In this document: one piece after another, positions 1 to 8,555 of the stretch
How positions within the stretch are numbered: the stretch's first letter is position 1
Layout of the letters: each line of letters begins with the position of its first letter
NCBI RefSeq assembly: GCF_030345795.1
Contig: NZ_JAUALB010000001.1
Span: forward strand, 1,359,001-1,423,000
DNA from: Micromonospora sp. WMMA1363
GTDB taxonomy: Bacteria > Actinomycetota > Actinomycetes > Mycobacteriales > Micromonosporaceae
DNA: 64,000 bases
Direction: 5' to 3'
Notes under the pieces: model-generated
Told to the model about the DNA's origin: nothing
Databases searched by the model: none
The model's input: only the letters and a program-made list of their open reading frames with translations
Position numbers and translations under genes: made by a program

Positions 1-245
1 TCGCCGCGCTGGACGACCCGGACTCGGGCTTCGCACCCGGGCTACGGACGAAACTCGCCGCCGCGCGGGACTACCTGACGGTCGCACCGAAGGTGGTTAG
101 GGTCGCCCTCGACGTGCCGCTGCCGGACCTGCCCACCGACCTGCCCGCTGCCCCGGCCAACCCGGAACGACTGCTCGAACTCGCCGAACGGTGGAACCTC
201 GCCGGATCCGCCCGCCGCCTGGTCGACGCCATCGCCACCCGGTAG
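1..245 (+). CDS. 5'-3' exonuclease, C-terminal end (partial)
   Basis: The window opens inside a plus-strand gene whose last 80 codons end at a TAG at 243-245. The translation contains LDDPDSGF, KLAAARDYL and KVVRVALDVPLPDL, and ends with ELAERWNLAGSARRLVDAI. I recognise this as the tail of the stand-alone 5'-3' exonuclease family (related to the N-terminal domain of DNA polymerase I), which acts on flap or gapped DNA in the cytoplasm. The catalytic acidic residues lie upstream, outside the window, so activity cannot be judged. The assignment rests on resemblance of the C-terminal tail only. Confidence 0.6.
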   Translation, partial: AALDDPDSGFAPGLRTKLAAARDYLTVAPKVVRVALDVPLPDLPTDLPAAPANPERLLELAERWNLAGSARRLVDAIATR

Positions 246-306
246 GCCACCACGCGGCCCCACCGGTCACCGCCCGGCGGCTGCCGGGCGGTGACAACGA
301 CCGCGG

Positions 307-1344
307 TCAGGTGGTGACCTTCTTCGCGCCCTTGATCGCGGTGGCCAGGTTCTCCAGCAGCGGCGCGGCGCCGGAGTACGAGAAACGCGGTACGGCGTCC
401 CACGGGGTGACCTGGCCGGCCCGCACCGCGGGCAGTTGGGTCCAGGTGGGCTTGGTGGCGAGATCCGCGGGCTGCAGCGCGGTGCTCCGGTTGTCCAGCA
501 GGATCAGGTCGGCCGGGAACTTGCCGGCGTTCTCCCAGCTGAGCGCCTCGAAGTAGTCGCCCGCCTCGAGTTTGGTGGGCACCACGATGTCGACGCCCAA
601 CTCGGCGAAGTACATCAGGTCGGTGCTGACCTTCGGGTTGGACACGTAGAACACGTCGGGGCTGCCGGAACAGGCCATCACCCTGAGGCCCGGGTTGGCC
701 CGCACCGCCTGGCGGACCGACTCGGCGGCGGCCTCGAAGCGGGCCTTGGCGTCGGTGACCCTCGCGGCCGAGAGGTCGGCGCCGAGGGACTCGGCGAGCT
801 GCGCGTACCGCTCGATGGGCGTGGTCATCGGCACCCGGGCGGTGGTGATCGCGGCGACCGGGGCGAGGGGAACGATCTTGTCCTTGCTCTCGTCCGGCAC
901 GTACCAGAGGGCACCCGGGTCGTACATGTGGGTGACCAGCAGTTGCGGGTCGAGAGCGGCGTACTTCTCCAGGTTGAACTCACCCCAGACGTTGCCGAGG
1001 ATCTCGACGCCGGCCACGTCCAGGTCGCCGGCCTGCGGATCCTTGCTGCCGTCGGAGCGCGTCGTCTCGCCGAACACGCCGACGATTTCCTTGTCGAGGC
1101 CGAAGTCGACCAGTGCGGCGGCCACGCCGGTGAAGGCGACCACCTTGCTCGGGCGGGCGGCGGCAGAGAGCTTCTCGCCCCGGTCGTCGGTAAAGGACCA
1201 GGGGCCGCCGGAGCTACCGCCGGTGGACGGTGCTGCGGTGTCGTCGCGGCCGCAGCCGGCGAGGAGGGCGGCCACGCCGGCGCCACCTGCGGCGGCGAGC
1301 AGGCCACGACGGGAGAGTCGGCGGGCGGAGACGGGATGCGACAT
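307..1344 (-). CDS. Iron-siderophore ABC transporter substrate-binding lipoprotein
   Basis: The 345-residue protein begins with a twin-arginine signal (SRRGLLAAAG, R12-R13) and a lipobox LLAGC with the lipidated cysteine at position 31. It should therefore be exported by Tat and anchored to the outer face of the membrane. The rest matches the periplasmic-binding-protein family that captures ferric siderophores (FecB/FhuD type), with recognisable segments such as RPSKVVAFTGVAAALVDFG near residue 60. It is divergent from the permease/ATPase operon and shares the iron box at 1390-1408, so iron repression is expected. The exact siderophore cannot be read from sequence. Confidence 0.9.
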   Translation of the reverse strand: MSHPVSARRLSRRGLLAAAGGAGVAALLAGCGRDDTAAPSTGGSSGGPWSFTDDRGEKLSAAARPSKVVAFTGVAAALVDFGLDKEIVGVFGETTRSDGSKDPQAGDLDVAGVEILGNVWGEFNLEKYAALDPQLLVTHMYDPGALWYVPDESKDKIVPLAPVAAITTARVPMTTPIERYAQLAESLGADLSAARVTDAKARFEAAAESVRQAVRANPGLRVMACSGSPDVFYVSNPKVSTDLMYFAELGVDIVVPTKLEAGDYFEALSWENAGKFPADLILLDNRSTALQPADLATKPTWTQLPAVRAGQVTPWDAVPRFSYSGAAPLLENLATAIKGAKKVTT

Positions 1345-1389
1345 GGCAGGGTCTTTCGTCGGGGTCGCAGATGACCATGGACAGCGCGG

Positions 1390-1408
1390 TTAGGTTAACC
1401 TAGCCTAA
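1390..1408. promoter_or_regulatory. Iron box (IdeR/DmdR-type operator)
   Basis: The 19 bases TTAGGTTAACCTAGCCTAA nearly match the actinobacterial iron-box consensus TTAGGTTAGGCTAACCTAA. The site lies 45 bp upstream of the binding-protein start and 80 bp upstream of the first permease start. One DtxR/IdeR/DmdR-type repressor site could therefore control both divergent transcripts. Confidence 0.9.
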
Positions 1409-1488
1409 GATGCTGTCAAGTCCGGCTTGCGCACCGCACCACCTCGGAGCTCACCCTGTCCGTCACGCACCCACCCCGGTCCGACCTC

Positions 1489-2511
1489 GTGGCGGCGAGC
1501 CCGGCCGCGCCGCCACGCCGAGATCGCGTCGCCGCCCGCACCGCCGGGCTCGCCGCCGCCGGGCTCCTACTCGGCGCGGTCGTGGCGCTCAGCATCGCCG
1601 TCGGCGCGAAGGCGCTACCCCTCGCCGAGGTGTGGCGCGGCCTGCTCGACCCCGCCGCCGCCGAGTACCCCGTGGTGCACCGCATGCGGCTCCCCCGCAC
1701 GCTGCTCGGCCTACTCGCCGGCGTCGCGCTCGGCGTGGCCGGCGCGGTCATGCAGGCGCTCACCCGCAACCCGCTCGCCGATCCCGGACTACTCGGTATC
1801 AACGCCGGGGCCTCAGCGGCGGTCGCCACCGGCGCGGCCGTGGTCGGCGTCGCGGGTGTCCGTGGGCAGGTGTGGTTCGCGCTGCTCGGCGCCGCCACCG
1901 TCACCGCCGCCGTCTACCTGATCGGCGGCGGTCGGGGCGCCACCCCCGCCCGGCTGGCCCTTGCCGGAGCGGCGCTCAACGCCACCCTCTACTCGTACGT
2001 GAGCGGTGTCATGCTGCTCAACACCGCCTCACTGGAACGGCTGCGGTTCTGGACCGTGGGGTCCCTGGCCAACGCCGAACCCGCCACGGTCGCCACGGTG
2101 ACCCCGTTCATCGCGGCCGGGCTGCTGGTCGCGCTCGCCGCCGCCCGGCCGCTCAACGCGCTCGCGCTCGGCGACGACACGGCGCGGGCGCTCGGCGCCC
2201 GGCCCGCCCTGATCCGGGGCGCGGTCGTCGTGGCGGTCACGCTGCTCTGCGGTGCCGCCACCGCCGCCTGTGGACCCATCGTCTTCGTCGGGCTGCTCGT
2301 GCCGCACCTGGTGCGCGCGCTCACCGGGCCGGACCTGCGCTGGCTGCTGCCGTACTGCGCGGTGCTCGCGCCGGTGCTTCTGCTCGGCGCCGACGTCCTC
2401 GGTCGGGTGCTGAGCCGGCCCGGCGAGCTCCAGGTCGGCATGGTGACCGCGGTGCTCGGCGGGCCGCTCTTCCTCTGGCTGGTGCTCCGCCGGCGGGTGG
2501 CACACCCGTGA
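1489..2511 (+). CDS. FecCD-family siderophore ABC transporter permease (1)
   Basis: This 340-residue polytopic protein belongs to the FecCD/BtuC permease family. It has about nine to ten hydrophobic helices and family motifs such as LPRTLLGLLAGVALGVAGAV near residue 70 and NPLADPGLLGINAGA just after. It forms half of the membrane channel for ferric siderophore import. GTG at 1489 is the first usable start in frame and has no obvious ribosome-binding site, so the 5' end is less certain. Its stop overlaps the GTG of the second permease by four bases (GTGA), showing translational coupling. Confidence 0.88.
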   Translation: MAASPAAPPRRDRVAARTAGLAAAGLLLGAVVALSIAVGAKALPLAEVWRGLLDPAAAEYPVVHRMRLPRTLLGLLAGVALGVAGAVMQALTRNPLADPGLLGINAGASAAVATGAAVVGVAGVRGQVWFALLGAATVTAAVYLIGGGRGATPARLALAGAALNATLYSYVSGVMLLNTASLERLRFWTVGSLANAEPATVATVTPFIAAGLLVALAAARPLNALALGDDTARALGARPALIRGAVVVAVTLLCGAATAACGPIVFVGLLVPHLVRALTGPDLRWLLPYCAVLAPVLLLGADVLGRVLSRPGELQVGMVTAVLGGPLFLWLVLRRRVAHP

Positions 2512-3533
2512 TCGTTCTGCGTACCCCCGGCGGCTGGTCGCTGCGCCTGCGGCCCCGTGCCCTCGCTGTCGGCACCACCTGCGCACTGCTCACCGTCGCG
2601 GTGGGCGTGCTGGCGCTCGGTTACGGCGACTACCCGATGAGCGCCGCCGACGTGCTGCGCACCCTGGCGGGAAACGGCACCCCCGCCGAGGACTTCGTCG
2701 TTCACGAGCTGCGGCTGCCCCGCCTGGTCACGGCTGCCGCCGTGGGCGCCGCGCTGGCGCTGGCCGGCGCGGTCTTCCAGTCACTGGTCCGCAACCCGCT
2801 CGGCAGCCCCGACATCCTCGGCTTCACCCAGGGCGCGGCCACCGGCGCGCTGCTGGTGGTCGTCGCCGGCGGGAGCAGCGCACTGCTGTCCGGCGCCGCC
2901 GTGGCCGGCGGGCTCGGCACCGGCGTGCTGGTGTACGCGCTCGCCTGGCGGCGCGGCGTGCACGGATACCGGCTGGTCCTGGTCGGCATCGGGGTCGCCG
3001 CGATCCTCACCGGCGTCAACGGGTGGCTGCTCACCCGCGCCCCGCTGATGGACGCCGCCCGCGCCGTGCTCTGGCTCACCGGCAGCCTGGACGGACGCGG
3101 CTGGTCGCACGGCGTACCGGTCGCCCTGGCCGTGCTCGGGACGGCCGTCGTGCTCGCCGGCGCCGGGCCGGCGCTGCGGCTGGTCGAACTGGGCGACGAC
3201 GCCGCCACCGCCCTCGGCGTCCAGGTGCGGCGGCTGCGGCTCGCCCTGCTCGCCACGGCCGTGCTGTTGGTCTCCCTCGCCGCGGCCGCCGCCGGCCCGG
3301 TCAACTTCGTCGCGCTCACCGCGCCGCAGCTGGCTCGGCGGCTCACCCGCGCCCCCGGGCCGAACCTGCTGCCCTCGGCGGCCCTCGGGGCGCTGCTGTT
3401 GGTCTCCGCCGACCAGGTGGCGCAGCGCGCCTTCGCCGGCCACCAGCTGCCGGTGGGCGTGGTGACCGGGATACTCGGCGGCGGGTATCTGATCTGGTTG
3501 CTCGCCAGCGAGCGCCGGGCCGGCCGGTTGTGA
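2508..3533 (+). CDS. FecCD-family siderophore ABC transporter permease (2)
   Basis: This is the second FecCD permease (341 aa), carrying RLPRLVTAAAVGAALALAGA and NPLGSPDILGFTQGA at the family positions and about nine hydrophobic helices. It pairs with the preceding permease to form the heterodimeric inner-membrane pore. The GTG start at 2508 overlaps the upstream stop, and its own TGA overlaps the GTG of the ATPase gene. The four-gene order permease-permease-ATPase-acylase is thus one coupled transcript downstream of the iron box. Confidence 0.88.
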   Translation: MIVLRTPGGWSLRLRPRALAVGTTCALLTVAVGVLALGYGDYPMSAADVLRTLAGNGTPAEDFVVHELRLPRLVTAAAVGAALALAGAVFQSLVRNPLGSPDILGFTQGAATGALLVVVAGGSSALLSGAAVAGGLGTGVLVYALAWRRGVHGYRLVLVGIGVAAILTGVNGWLLTRAPLMDAARAVLWLTGSLDGRGWSHGVPVALAVLGTAVVLAGAGPALRLVELGDDAATALGVQVRRLRLALLATAVLLVSLAAAAAGPVNFVALTAPQLARRLTRAPGPNLLPSAALGALLLVSADQVAQRAFAGHQLPVGVVTGILGGGYLIWLLASERRAGRL

Positions 3534-4372
3534 CGGCACCGAACGAGAACGGAGCACCGAGCATGCAGTCCCGGTTGCGCGGCACCGCGATGACCCTCGC
3601 CTACGAACGGCGGACCATCGCCCGCGACCTGACCGTCGACATCCCGGACCAGTCCTTCACCGTGGTCATCGGGCCGAACGCGTGCGGCAAGTCGACGCTG
3701 CTGCGGGCCCTGTCACGGTTGCTCAGGCCGGCCGCCGGCGCGGTGCTGCTGGACGGAGAGGACATCCAGCGGCGACCGGGGCGGGCCGTGGCCCGCGCCC
3801 TCGGCCTGCTGCCGCAGTCGTCGATCGCGCCGGACGGCATCGGCGTCGCCGAGTTGGTCGCCCGGGGCCGCTACCCGCACCAGGGACTGCTGCGGCAGTG
3901 GTCCCGCGAGGACGAGCGGGTGGTTACCGAGTCAATGGCCGCCACCGGCGTCACCGACCTCGCCGACCGCCCGGTCGACGAGCTCTCCGGCGGGCAGCGG
4001 CAGCGGGTGTGGCTCGCGATGGCCCTCGCCCAGCAGACCCCGCTGCTGCTGCTGGACGAGCCGACGACCTATCTGGACATCGCCCACCAGATCGAGATCC
4101 TCGACCTGTGTGCGCGGCTGCACGAGGAGCAGGGCCGCACGCTGGTCGCCGTGCTGCACGACCTGAACCACGCCGCCCGGTACGCCACTCATCTGATCGC
4201 GATGCGCGACGGGCGGGTGGTCGCCGCCGGAGCGCCCCACGAGGTGGTGACCGCCACCCTCGTCGGGGAGGTGTTCGGACTGTCCTGCCGCGTCATCGAC
4301 GACCCGGAGACGGGCACTCCGCTGGTCGTCCCGGCGGCCCGGCGCCGCGTCGCGGACGAGGTCACGGCGTGA
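3530..4372 (+). CDS. Siderophore ABC transporter ATP-binding protein
   Basis: This cytoplasmic ATPase of the FepC/FhuC family powers the two permeases. With the overlapping GTG start it is 280 residues. The Walker A motif GPNACGKST has its lysine at residue 54, the ABC signature is LSGGQRQR, and the Walker B is LLLLDEPTTYLD, followed by the switch histidine in VLHDLNHAARY. An alternative ATG at 3563 sits about eight bases after a GGAG and would remove 11 residues. The GTGA overlap with the preceding permease favours the start given. Confidence 0.9.
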   Translation: MTAPNENGAPSMQSRLRGTAMTLAYERRTIARDLTVDIPDQSFTVVIGPNACGKSTLLRALSRLLRPAAGAVLLDGEDIQRRPGRAVARALGLLPQSSIAPDGIGVAELVARGRYPHQGLLRQWSREDERVVTESMAATGVTDLADRPVDELSGGQRQRVWLAMALAQQTPLLLLDEPTTYLDIAHQIEILDLCARLHEEQGRTLVAVLHDLNHAARYATHLIAMRDGRVVAAGAPHEVVTATLVGEVFGLSCRVIDDPETGTPLVVPAARRRVADEVTA

Positions 4373-6531
4373 CCGCCCGGGTGTTCCGGGACCGGTGGGG
4401 GGTGCCGCACCTGCGGGCCGACGACCCCGCCGAGCTGGCCTTCGCACAGGGCCGGGTCACCGGGCACGACCGGGCCTGGCAGATCGAGGTCGAACGGCAC
4501 CGGTCGCTCGGCACCAGCGCCGCGTTCCTCGGCGCGGACGCGGTGCCGTGGGACCGTTTCGCCCGCCGGACCCGCCTGGACGACACCGCCCGACGGTGCC
4601 ACGCCCGGCTCGACGCGGCGACCGCCGCCTGGGTGGGGCGATACGTCGACGGGGTCAACGCCGGGCTCGCCGACGGCGCGGCCCGCGACCCCCGGTTCGG
4701 CGCCGTCGCGCTCCCTCCCGGCCGGTGGGAACCATGGACGCCGCTGGCGATCTGGCTGACCCACCACGTGCTCTTCGCCGGTTTCCCCGGCAAACTCTGG
4801 CGCGAGCACGTCGCCCGCCGGCTCGGCCCGGCCGCCGTGCCACTGTTCCACGCGGACGGGCCGGCCAGTTCCGGCAGCAACGGCTGGCTGCTCGCCGGTT
4901 CGCGGACCGCCACCGGCGCCGCGTTGCTGGCCGGCGATCCGCACCGGTACATCGAGGACCCCGGGATCTACCAGCAGATCCGCCTGGCCTGCCCGGAGTA
5001 CGACGTGGTCGGCCTGGCCGTGCCCGGGGTGCCGGGCATCGCCCACTTCGGACACACCGGTGCCGTCGCCTGGGCGATCACCAACGCGATGGCCGACTAC
5101 CAGGATCTGTACGCCGAACGGCTGCGCCGCCACGGCGGCGGTGTCGAGGCGTACGGGCCGGACGGCTGGCGGCCCGCGCGGACGCACACCGAGCCGATCG
5201 AGGTGGCCGGCGGCGACCCGGTCGAGGTGGAGGTCGTGGAGACGGATCGGGGACCGGTGGTGGTCGGCGGACCCGACTCGTCCGAGGCGATCAGCCTGCG
5301 CTACCCGTCCCGGGCCACCGGTGAACTGGGGTTCGCCGCGCTACCGGCGCTGCTGCGCGCCCGGACGGTCGCCGACGTGGACGCGGCGGTGGACCGCTGG
5401 GTCGAGCCGGTCAACGTCGTCCTCGCGGCGGACACCGCGGGCGGTCTGCTGCACCGCGTCGCCGGTGCGGTACCCGACCGGCACACCGACAACCGGCTTG
5501 GCGTCGTGCCGGCGTGGGCGCCCGCGTACGCCTGGCGGGGCTGGCACCCGATGCCGCGGGCCGACGTCCGGGACGTCGCGGTGATGGCCAACGAGTGCGG
5601 CGTCTCCGCTCCGCTCGGCGTGGAGTTCGCGCCCCCGCACCGGGCCCGGCGGATCCGGGAACTCCTCGACGCCTCGTCCGGCTGGAGTGCCGGGCGGATG
5701 GGCGAGGTGCACACCGACACGTACCTGGCCCCGGCCGAGCCGCTGCTCGCGCTCCTGGCCGACCTGGCCGACCTTCCGCCGGAGGCCGCCACGCTGCGGG
5801 ACCGGCTGCTGCGCTGGGACCGTCGGATGGCCGCCGCCAGCGGCGACGCGGGAGCGTTCGCCGCCCTCCGGTCGGCCCTGGTCCGGCGGATCGCCACGCA
5901 TCCCGCCCTGGCCGCGCTCGCCGAGCCGCCGGCGTACCCGGAGGTGTTCGCGCCCTGGCTGGCGGTATCGCCCCGGGTGGCGATTGCGCTCAACACGCTG
6001 CTGGTTCCCGGCGCGCTACCCGGACTGGACGCGTCGGCGCTGACCCGGGACGCGCTGCTGGAGGTCGCCGGCAGCGACCAGGACCCCGCCGTCGGCGGGA
6101 CGGGCGCCCGGTGGGGTGCGCGGCACCGGCTCGCACCGTGGCGGGCCCTGCCCGATCCCGGGCCGGGCGACCCGCCGTCGGATGCGGACACCGGGCCGGA
6201 CGCGGAGACCGGGCCGGAGCTGCCGGTCGGGCCCGACCGCGGCGCCGCCGGCGGGCCGGAGCTGGACGGAGACCACGACTGCGTGCTAGCCACGTCCAGC
6301 GTGCCCGGGTTCACCGACCTGTGCCTGCGTGGGCCGGCGGCGCGGTACGCCTGGGACCTGGCCCGACGCGAGGACAGCCGCTGGGTGGTGCCGCTCGGCG
6401 CGGACGGCGTGCCCGGCACCGCGCACCACGACGACCAGCTGGCGGCGTGGCGGCGCGGGGAGCTGCTGGCGGTGGTCACCGACTGGGCCGAGCTGACCGA
6501 GGAACGTGGCACCGACGAGGGCCGTGACTGA
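4369..6531 (+). CDS. Penicillin-acylase-family Ntn hydrolase, DesG-like
   Basis: The 720-residue product belongs to the penicillin acylase/AHL acylase family, whose members self-cleave to expose an N-terminal Ser nucleophile and then hydrolyse or transfer acyl groups of amides. The predicted cleavage is between Gly169 and Ser170 in SSGSNGW. No signal peptide is visible, unlike classical secreted acylases, so it probably works in the cytoplasm. It starts by GTGA overlap with the transporter ATPase and precedes an IucB-like acyltransferase. The context suggests acyl editing of a hydroxamate siderophore, as proposed for DesG near desferrioxamine genes. A low-complexity acidic insert (residues about 600-630) is unusual. 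The substrate is inferred. Confidence 0.8.
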   Translation: MTARVFRDRWGVPHLRADDPAELAFAQGRVTGHDRAWQIEVERHRSLGTSAAFLGADAVPWDRFARRTRLDDTARRCHARLDAATAAWVGRYVDGVNAGLADGAARDPRFGAVALPPGRWEPWTPLAIWLTHHVLFAGFPGKLWREHVARRLGPAAVPLFHADGPASSGSNGWLLAGSRTATGAALLAGDPHRYIEDPGIYQQIRLACPEYDVVGLAVPGVPGIAHFGHTGAVAWAITNAMADYQDLYAERLRRHGGGVEAYGPDGWRPARTHTEPIEVAGGDPVEVEVVETDRGPVVVGGPDSSEAISLRYPSRATGELGFAALPALLRARTVADVDAAVDRWVEPVNVVLAADTAGGLLHRVAGAVPDRHTDNRLGVVPAWAPAYAWRGWHPMPRADVRDVAVMANECGVSAPLGVEFAPPHRARRIRELLDASSGWSAGRMGEVHTDTYLAPAEPLLALLADLADLPPEAATLRDRLLRWDRRMAAASGDAGAFAALRSALVRRIATHPALAALAEPPAYPEVFAPWLAVSPRVAIALNTLLVPGALPGLDASALTRDALLEVAGSDQDPAVGGTGARWGARHRLAPWRALPDPGPGDPPSDADTGPDAETGPELPVGPDRGAAGGPELDGDHDCVLATSSVPGFTDLCLRGPAARYAWDLARREDSRWVVPLGADGVPGTAHHDDQLAAWRRGELLAVVTDWAELTEERGTDEGRD

Positions 6532-6569
6532 GCGGCACGGGCCGAGGAACACGACGCGTGAGGAGTGAC

Positions 6570-7160
6570 ATGGGTGCCCCGGCGGTGTTCGGGCGGGATG
6601 TCGCCGGCTTCGGCCGAATCGAGCTGCGGGCGGTGGACCCGGGTCGCGACGCGGACCTGATCCACGGCTGGGTGAGCCAGGAGCGGGCGCGTTTCTGGGG
6701 CATGCGCGACGCCGGCCGGGACCGGGTCGCGGAAATCTACCGGCACGTCGACTCGCTGCCCACCCACCACGCGTGGCTCGCGTACCGGAACGGGATGCCG
6801 GCGGCGCTGTTCCAGACGTACGAGCCGGCCGCCGACCCGGTCGGCGAGGTCTACGACGTCCAGCCCGGCGACCACGGCGTACACCTGATGATCGGCCCCC
6901 CGGTTCGCCCGGAGCGCGGCTTCACCGGCCAGCTACTCGGCGTGCTCGTCTCGTTCGTCTTCGCCGACCCGGAGCACCGGCGGATCATCGCCGAACCGGA
7001 CGCGCGCAACGATCGAGCGGTGACCCGCCTGCGCCGAACCGGCTTCGTCGACGGGCCGCTGGTCGACCTGCCCGACAAGCAGGCCCGCCTGATGTTCCTC
7101 GACCGTCCGAGCCGAGCATCGGCGGATGCGTCGCACCGTCGGAGCGCGGCGGTGCGCTGA
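6570..7160 (+). CDS. GNAT acyltransferase, IucB/AlcB-like (DesH-like)
   Basis: This 196-residue protein fits the siderophore acetyltransferase branch of the GNAT fold (IucB/RhbD/AlcB type): an N-terminal FGRIELRAVDPGRDADLIHGW, a WGM strand, and the acyl-CoA-binding segment RGFTGQLLGVLVSFVF near residue 115. Such enzymes acylate hydroxylamines of lysine- or cadaverine-derived siderophore precursors. ATG at 6570 follows AGGAG at 6561-6565; a GTG at 6558 is the alternative. It ends the iron-regulated operon behind the acylase. Whether it modifies a home-made or an imported siderophore is unknown, since no siderophore synthetase is in the window. Confidence 0.75.
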   Translation: MGAPAVFGRDVAGFGRIELRAVDPGRDADLIHGWVSQERARFWGMRDAGRDRVAEIYRHVDSLPTHHAWLAYRNGMPAALFQTYEPAADPVGEVYDVQPGDHGVHLMIGPPVRPERGFTGQLLGVLVSFVFADPEHRRIIAEPDARNDRAVTRLRRTGFVDGPLVDLPDKQARLMFLDRPSRASADASHRRSAAVR

Positions 7161-7165
7161 CGCCA

Positions 7166-7183
7166 GGCAGGAGACGGCCTGCC
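7166..7183. terminator. Possible bidirectional terminator hairpin
   Basis: GGCAGG and CCTGCC form a 6-bp stem around a 6-nt loop in the 42-bp gap between the converging acyltransferase and reductase genes. There is no T-run, which is common for actinobacterial terminators. The position between convergent genes is the main support. Confidence 0.4.
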
Positions 7184-7202
7184 CGGGGGGACGAAACTCA
7201 CA

Positions 7203-7892
7203 CTAGCCGGTGCAGCGGTCGGAGAGCGCGTAGCGGACCAGCGCGACGTCGCCGATCTGGCGGACCTCGGCGACGCGGGCGCGGCGCCGGGCATGCCAGG
7301 GGAAGCGGCCGTCGCCGACGAACCGGGGGGCGCGGCTGTCCCCGACGAAGAACGGCGCCACCACCAGATGCAGCTCGTCGGCGAGCCCAGCGGTGAGGAA
7401 CTGCGCGTGCACGCTGGCGCCGCCCTCCACCATCAGCCGCCGCACGCCCCGGCCGGCCAGGTCGGACAGTGCCCAGGCCAGGTCGGCCGGCTCCCCGGCA
7501 TCGACCACGGTAGCCCGGCCGCCGATCCGCTCCCGGGTCTTCTCGGTCGTCGCGGTCGTGCAGTAGACGATCCGGTCGGTGTCGCCGACGGTGAAGAACC
7601 GGGCTCCCGGATCGAGGTCGCCGCAGCCGGTGAGGGTCACCCGGGCCGGCGAGGCGGGCAGCCCCCGGGCGACCCGGGCGGCGCGGCGGGCGGCGGAGCG
7701 CACCAGCAGGCGCGGGTCGTCCCGCCGGACCGTGCCCGCCCCGACCAGGATGGCGTCACACCCGGCCCGCACCTGGTCGATCCGGTCCAGGTCGGCGTCG
7801 TTGGACAGCAGCAGTCGGTCCGCGGTGGCGTCGTCGATGTACCCGTCGATCGACGCAGCGCAGCTGAGCAGGACGTACGGGCGCTCAGTCAT
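7203..7892 (-). CDS. RibD C-terminal-type pyrimidine reductase
   Basis: The 229-residue protein is a stand-alone RibD_C/dihydrofolate-reductase-fold enzyme. Motifs include SCAASIDGYIDDATADR at the N-terminus, GAGTVRRDDPRL near residue 50, and VEGGASVHAQFL near residue 155. In riboflavin biosynthesis this fold reduces the ribosylaminopyrimidine made from GTP. It lacks a deaminase domain. Its ATG lies inside the end of the GTP cyclohydrolase II gene (8-nt overlap), so the two are co-translated and probably act in sequence. It is the last gene of a seven-gene operon that does not look like a riboflavin operon, so the product is probably a different GTP-derived compound. Confidence 0.8.
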   Translation of the reverse strand: MTERPYVLLSCAASIDGYIDDATADRLLLSNDADLDRIDQVRAGCDAILVGAGTVRRDDPRLLVRSAARRAARVARGLPASPARVTLTGCGDLDPGARFFTVGDTDRIVYCTTATTEKTRERIGGRATVVDAGEPADLAWALSDLAGRGVRRLMVEGGASVHAQFLTAGLADELHLVVAPFFVGDSRAPRFVGDGRFPWHARRRARVAEVRQIGDVALVRYALSDRCTG

Positions 7893-8544
7893 GGACGAAA
7901 GGCAGATCGAGGGCGTGGTCGCCGCGGGTGACCTTCGCCGCGAGGTATCCGGCGTTCACCGGTGAGAGGAACACGCCGGTGGGCACCCGGTCGGCGACGG
8001 CGACCCCGAGCCCGCTCAGCTGGCTGGCCTTGTCCGGGTTGTTGCTGAGCAGGGCGATCCGGTCCACGCCGAGCGCGGCGAGCATCTGCGCCGCGACCGT
8101 GTAGTCCCGCTCGTCCTCGCGGTGGCCGAGCGCGAGGTTCGCCTCGTACGTGTCGAGTCCGGCGTCCTGCAGCGCGTACGCCTCCAGCTTCGCGTACAGG
8201 CCGATGCCCCGCCCTTCCTGCCGCAGGTAGAGCAGATAGCCGCCGGTGGCGGCGATGCGTTCGACCGCCTCCCGAAGTTGCGGGCCGCAGTCGCAGCGCT
8301 GGCTGCCGAACACGTCCCCGGTGAGGCACTCGCTGTGCGGCCGAACCAGCGGCACCGACCGGTCCGCCTGTGCCGTCGCCTCGGTCGTGCGGGCCCGGTC
8401 GCCGAGCCCGAAGGCCAGATGCTCCCGCCCGTCGGTCAGGCCGTCGAAGGAGAAGACCCGGGCCGCGGCGACGTAGCCGTCGGAGAAGCGCAGTGGGACG
8501 GTGACCTGCGTACGGATGGTGGTGGCGGGCAAAGCTGGAAGCAT
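7885..8544 (-). CDS. ribA: GTP cyclohydrolase II
   Basis: The 219-residue protein has the complete GTP cyclohydrolase II core. Zinc ligands are Cys73, Cys84 and Cys86 (HSECLTGD and QRCDCG), the catalytic region is RQEGRGIGLYAKL, and Tyr123 lies in LEAYALQ. GTP is opened to a 2,5-diaminopyrimidinone with loss of formate and pyrophosphate. Tyr123 aligns with the position that is Met in Streptomyces SCO6655, a homologue reported to stop at the formylated intermediate, so this enzyme should complete deformylation. There is no DHBP synthase fusion (RibB). The start at 8544 is 11 bp after the preceding gene. Dedicated use in this operon rather than in riboflavin synthesis is inferred. Confidence 0.9.
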   Translation of the reverse strand: MLPALPATTIRTQVTVPLRFSDGYVAAARVFSFDGLTDGREHLAFGLGDRARTTEATAQADRSVPLVRPHSECLTGDVFGSQRCDCGPQLREAVERIAATGGYLLYLRQEGRGIGLYAKLEAYALQDAGLDTYEANLALGHREDERDYTVAAQMLAALGVDRIALLSNNPDKASQLSGLGVAVADRVPTGVFLSPVNAGYLAAKVTRGDHALDLPFVHD

Positions 8545-8555
8545 CGGACTCCTCG

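Noticed and set aside
7885-8544. Primary riboflavin operon
   Set aside because: No RibB, RibE or RibH partners are present, and the gene is coupled to glycosyltransferase, methyltransferase and PTPS-like genes.
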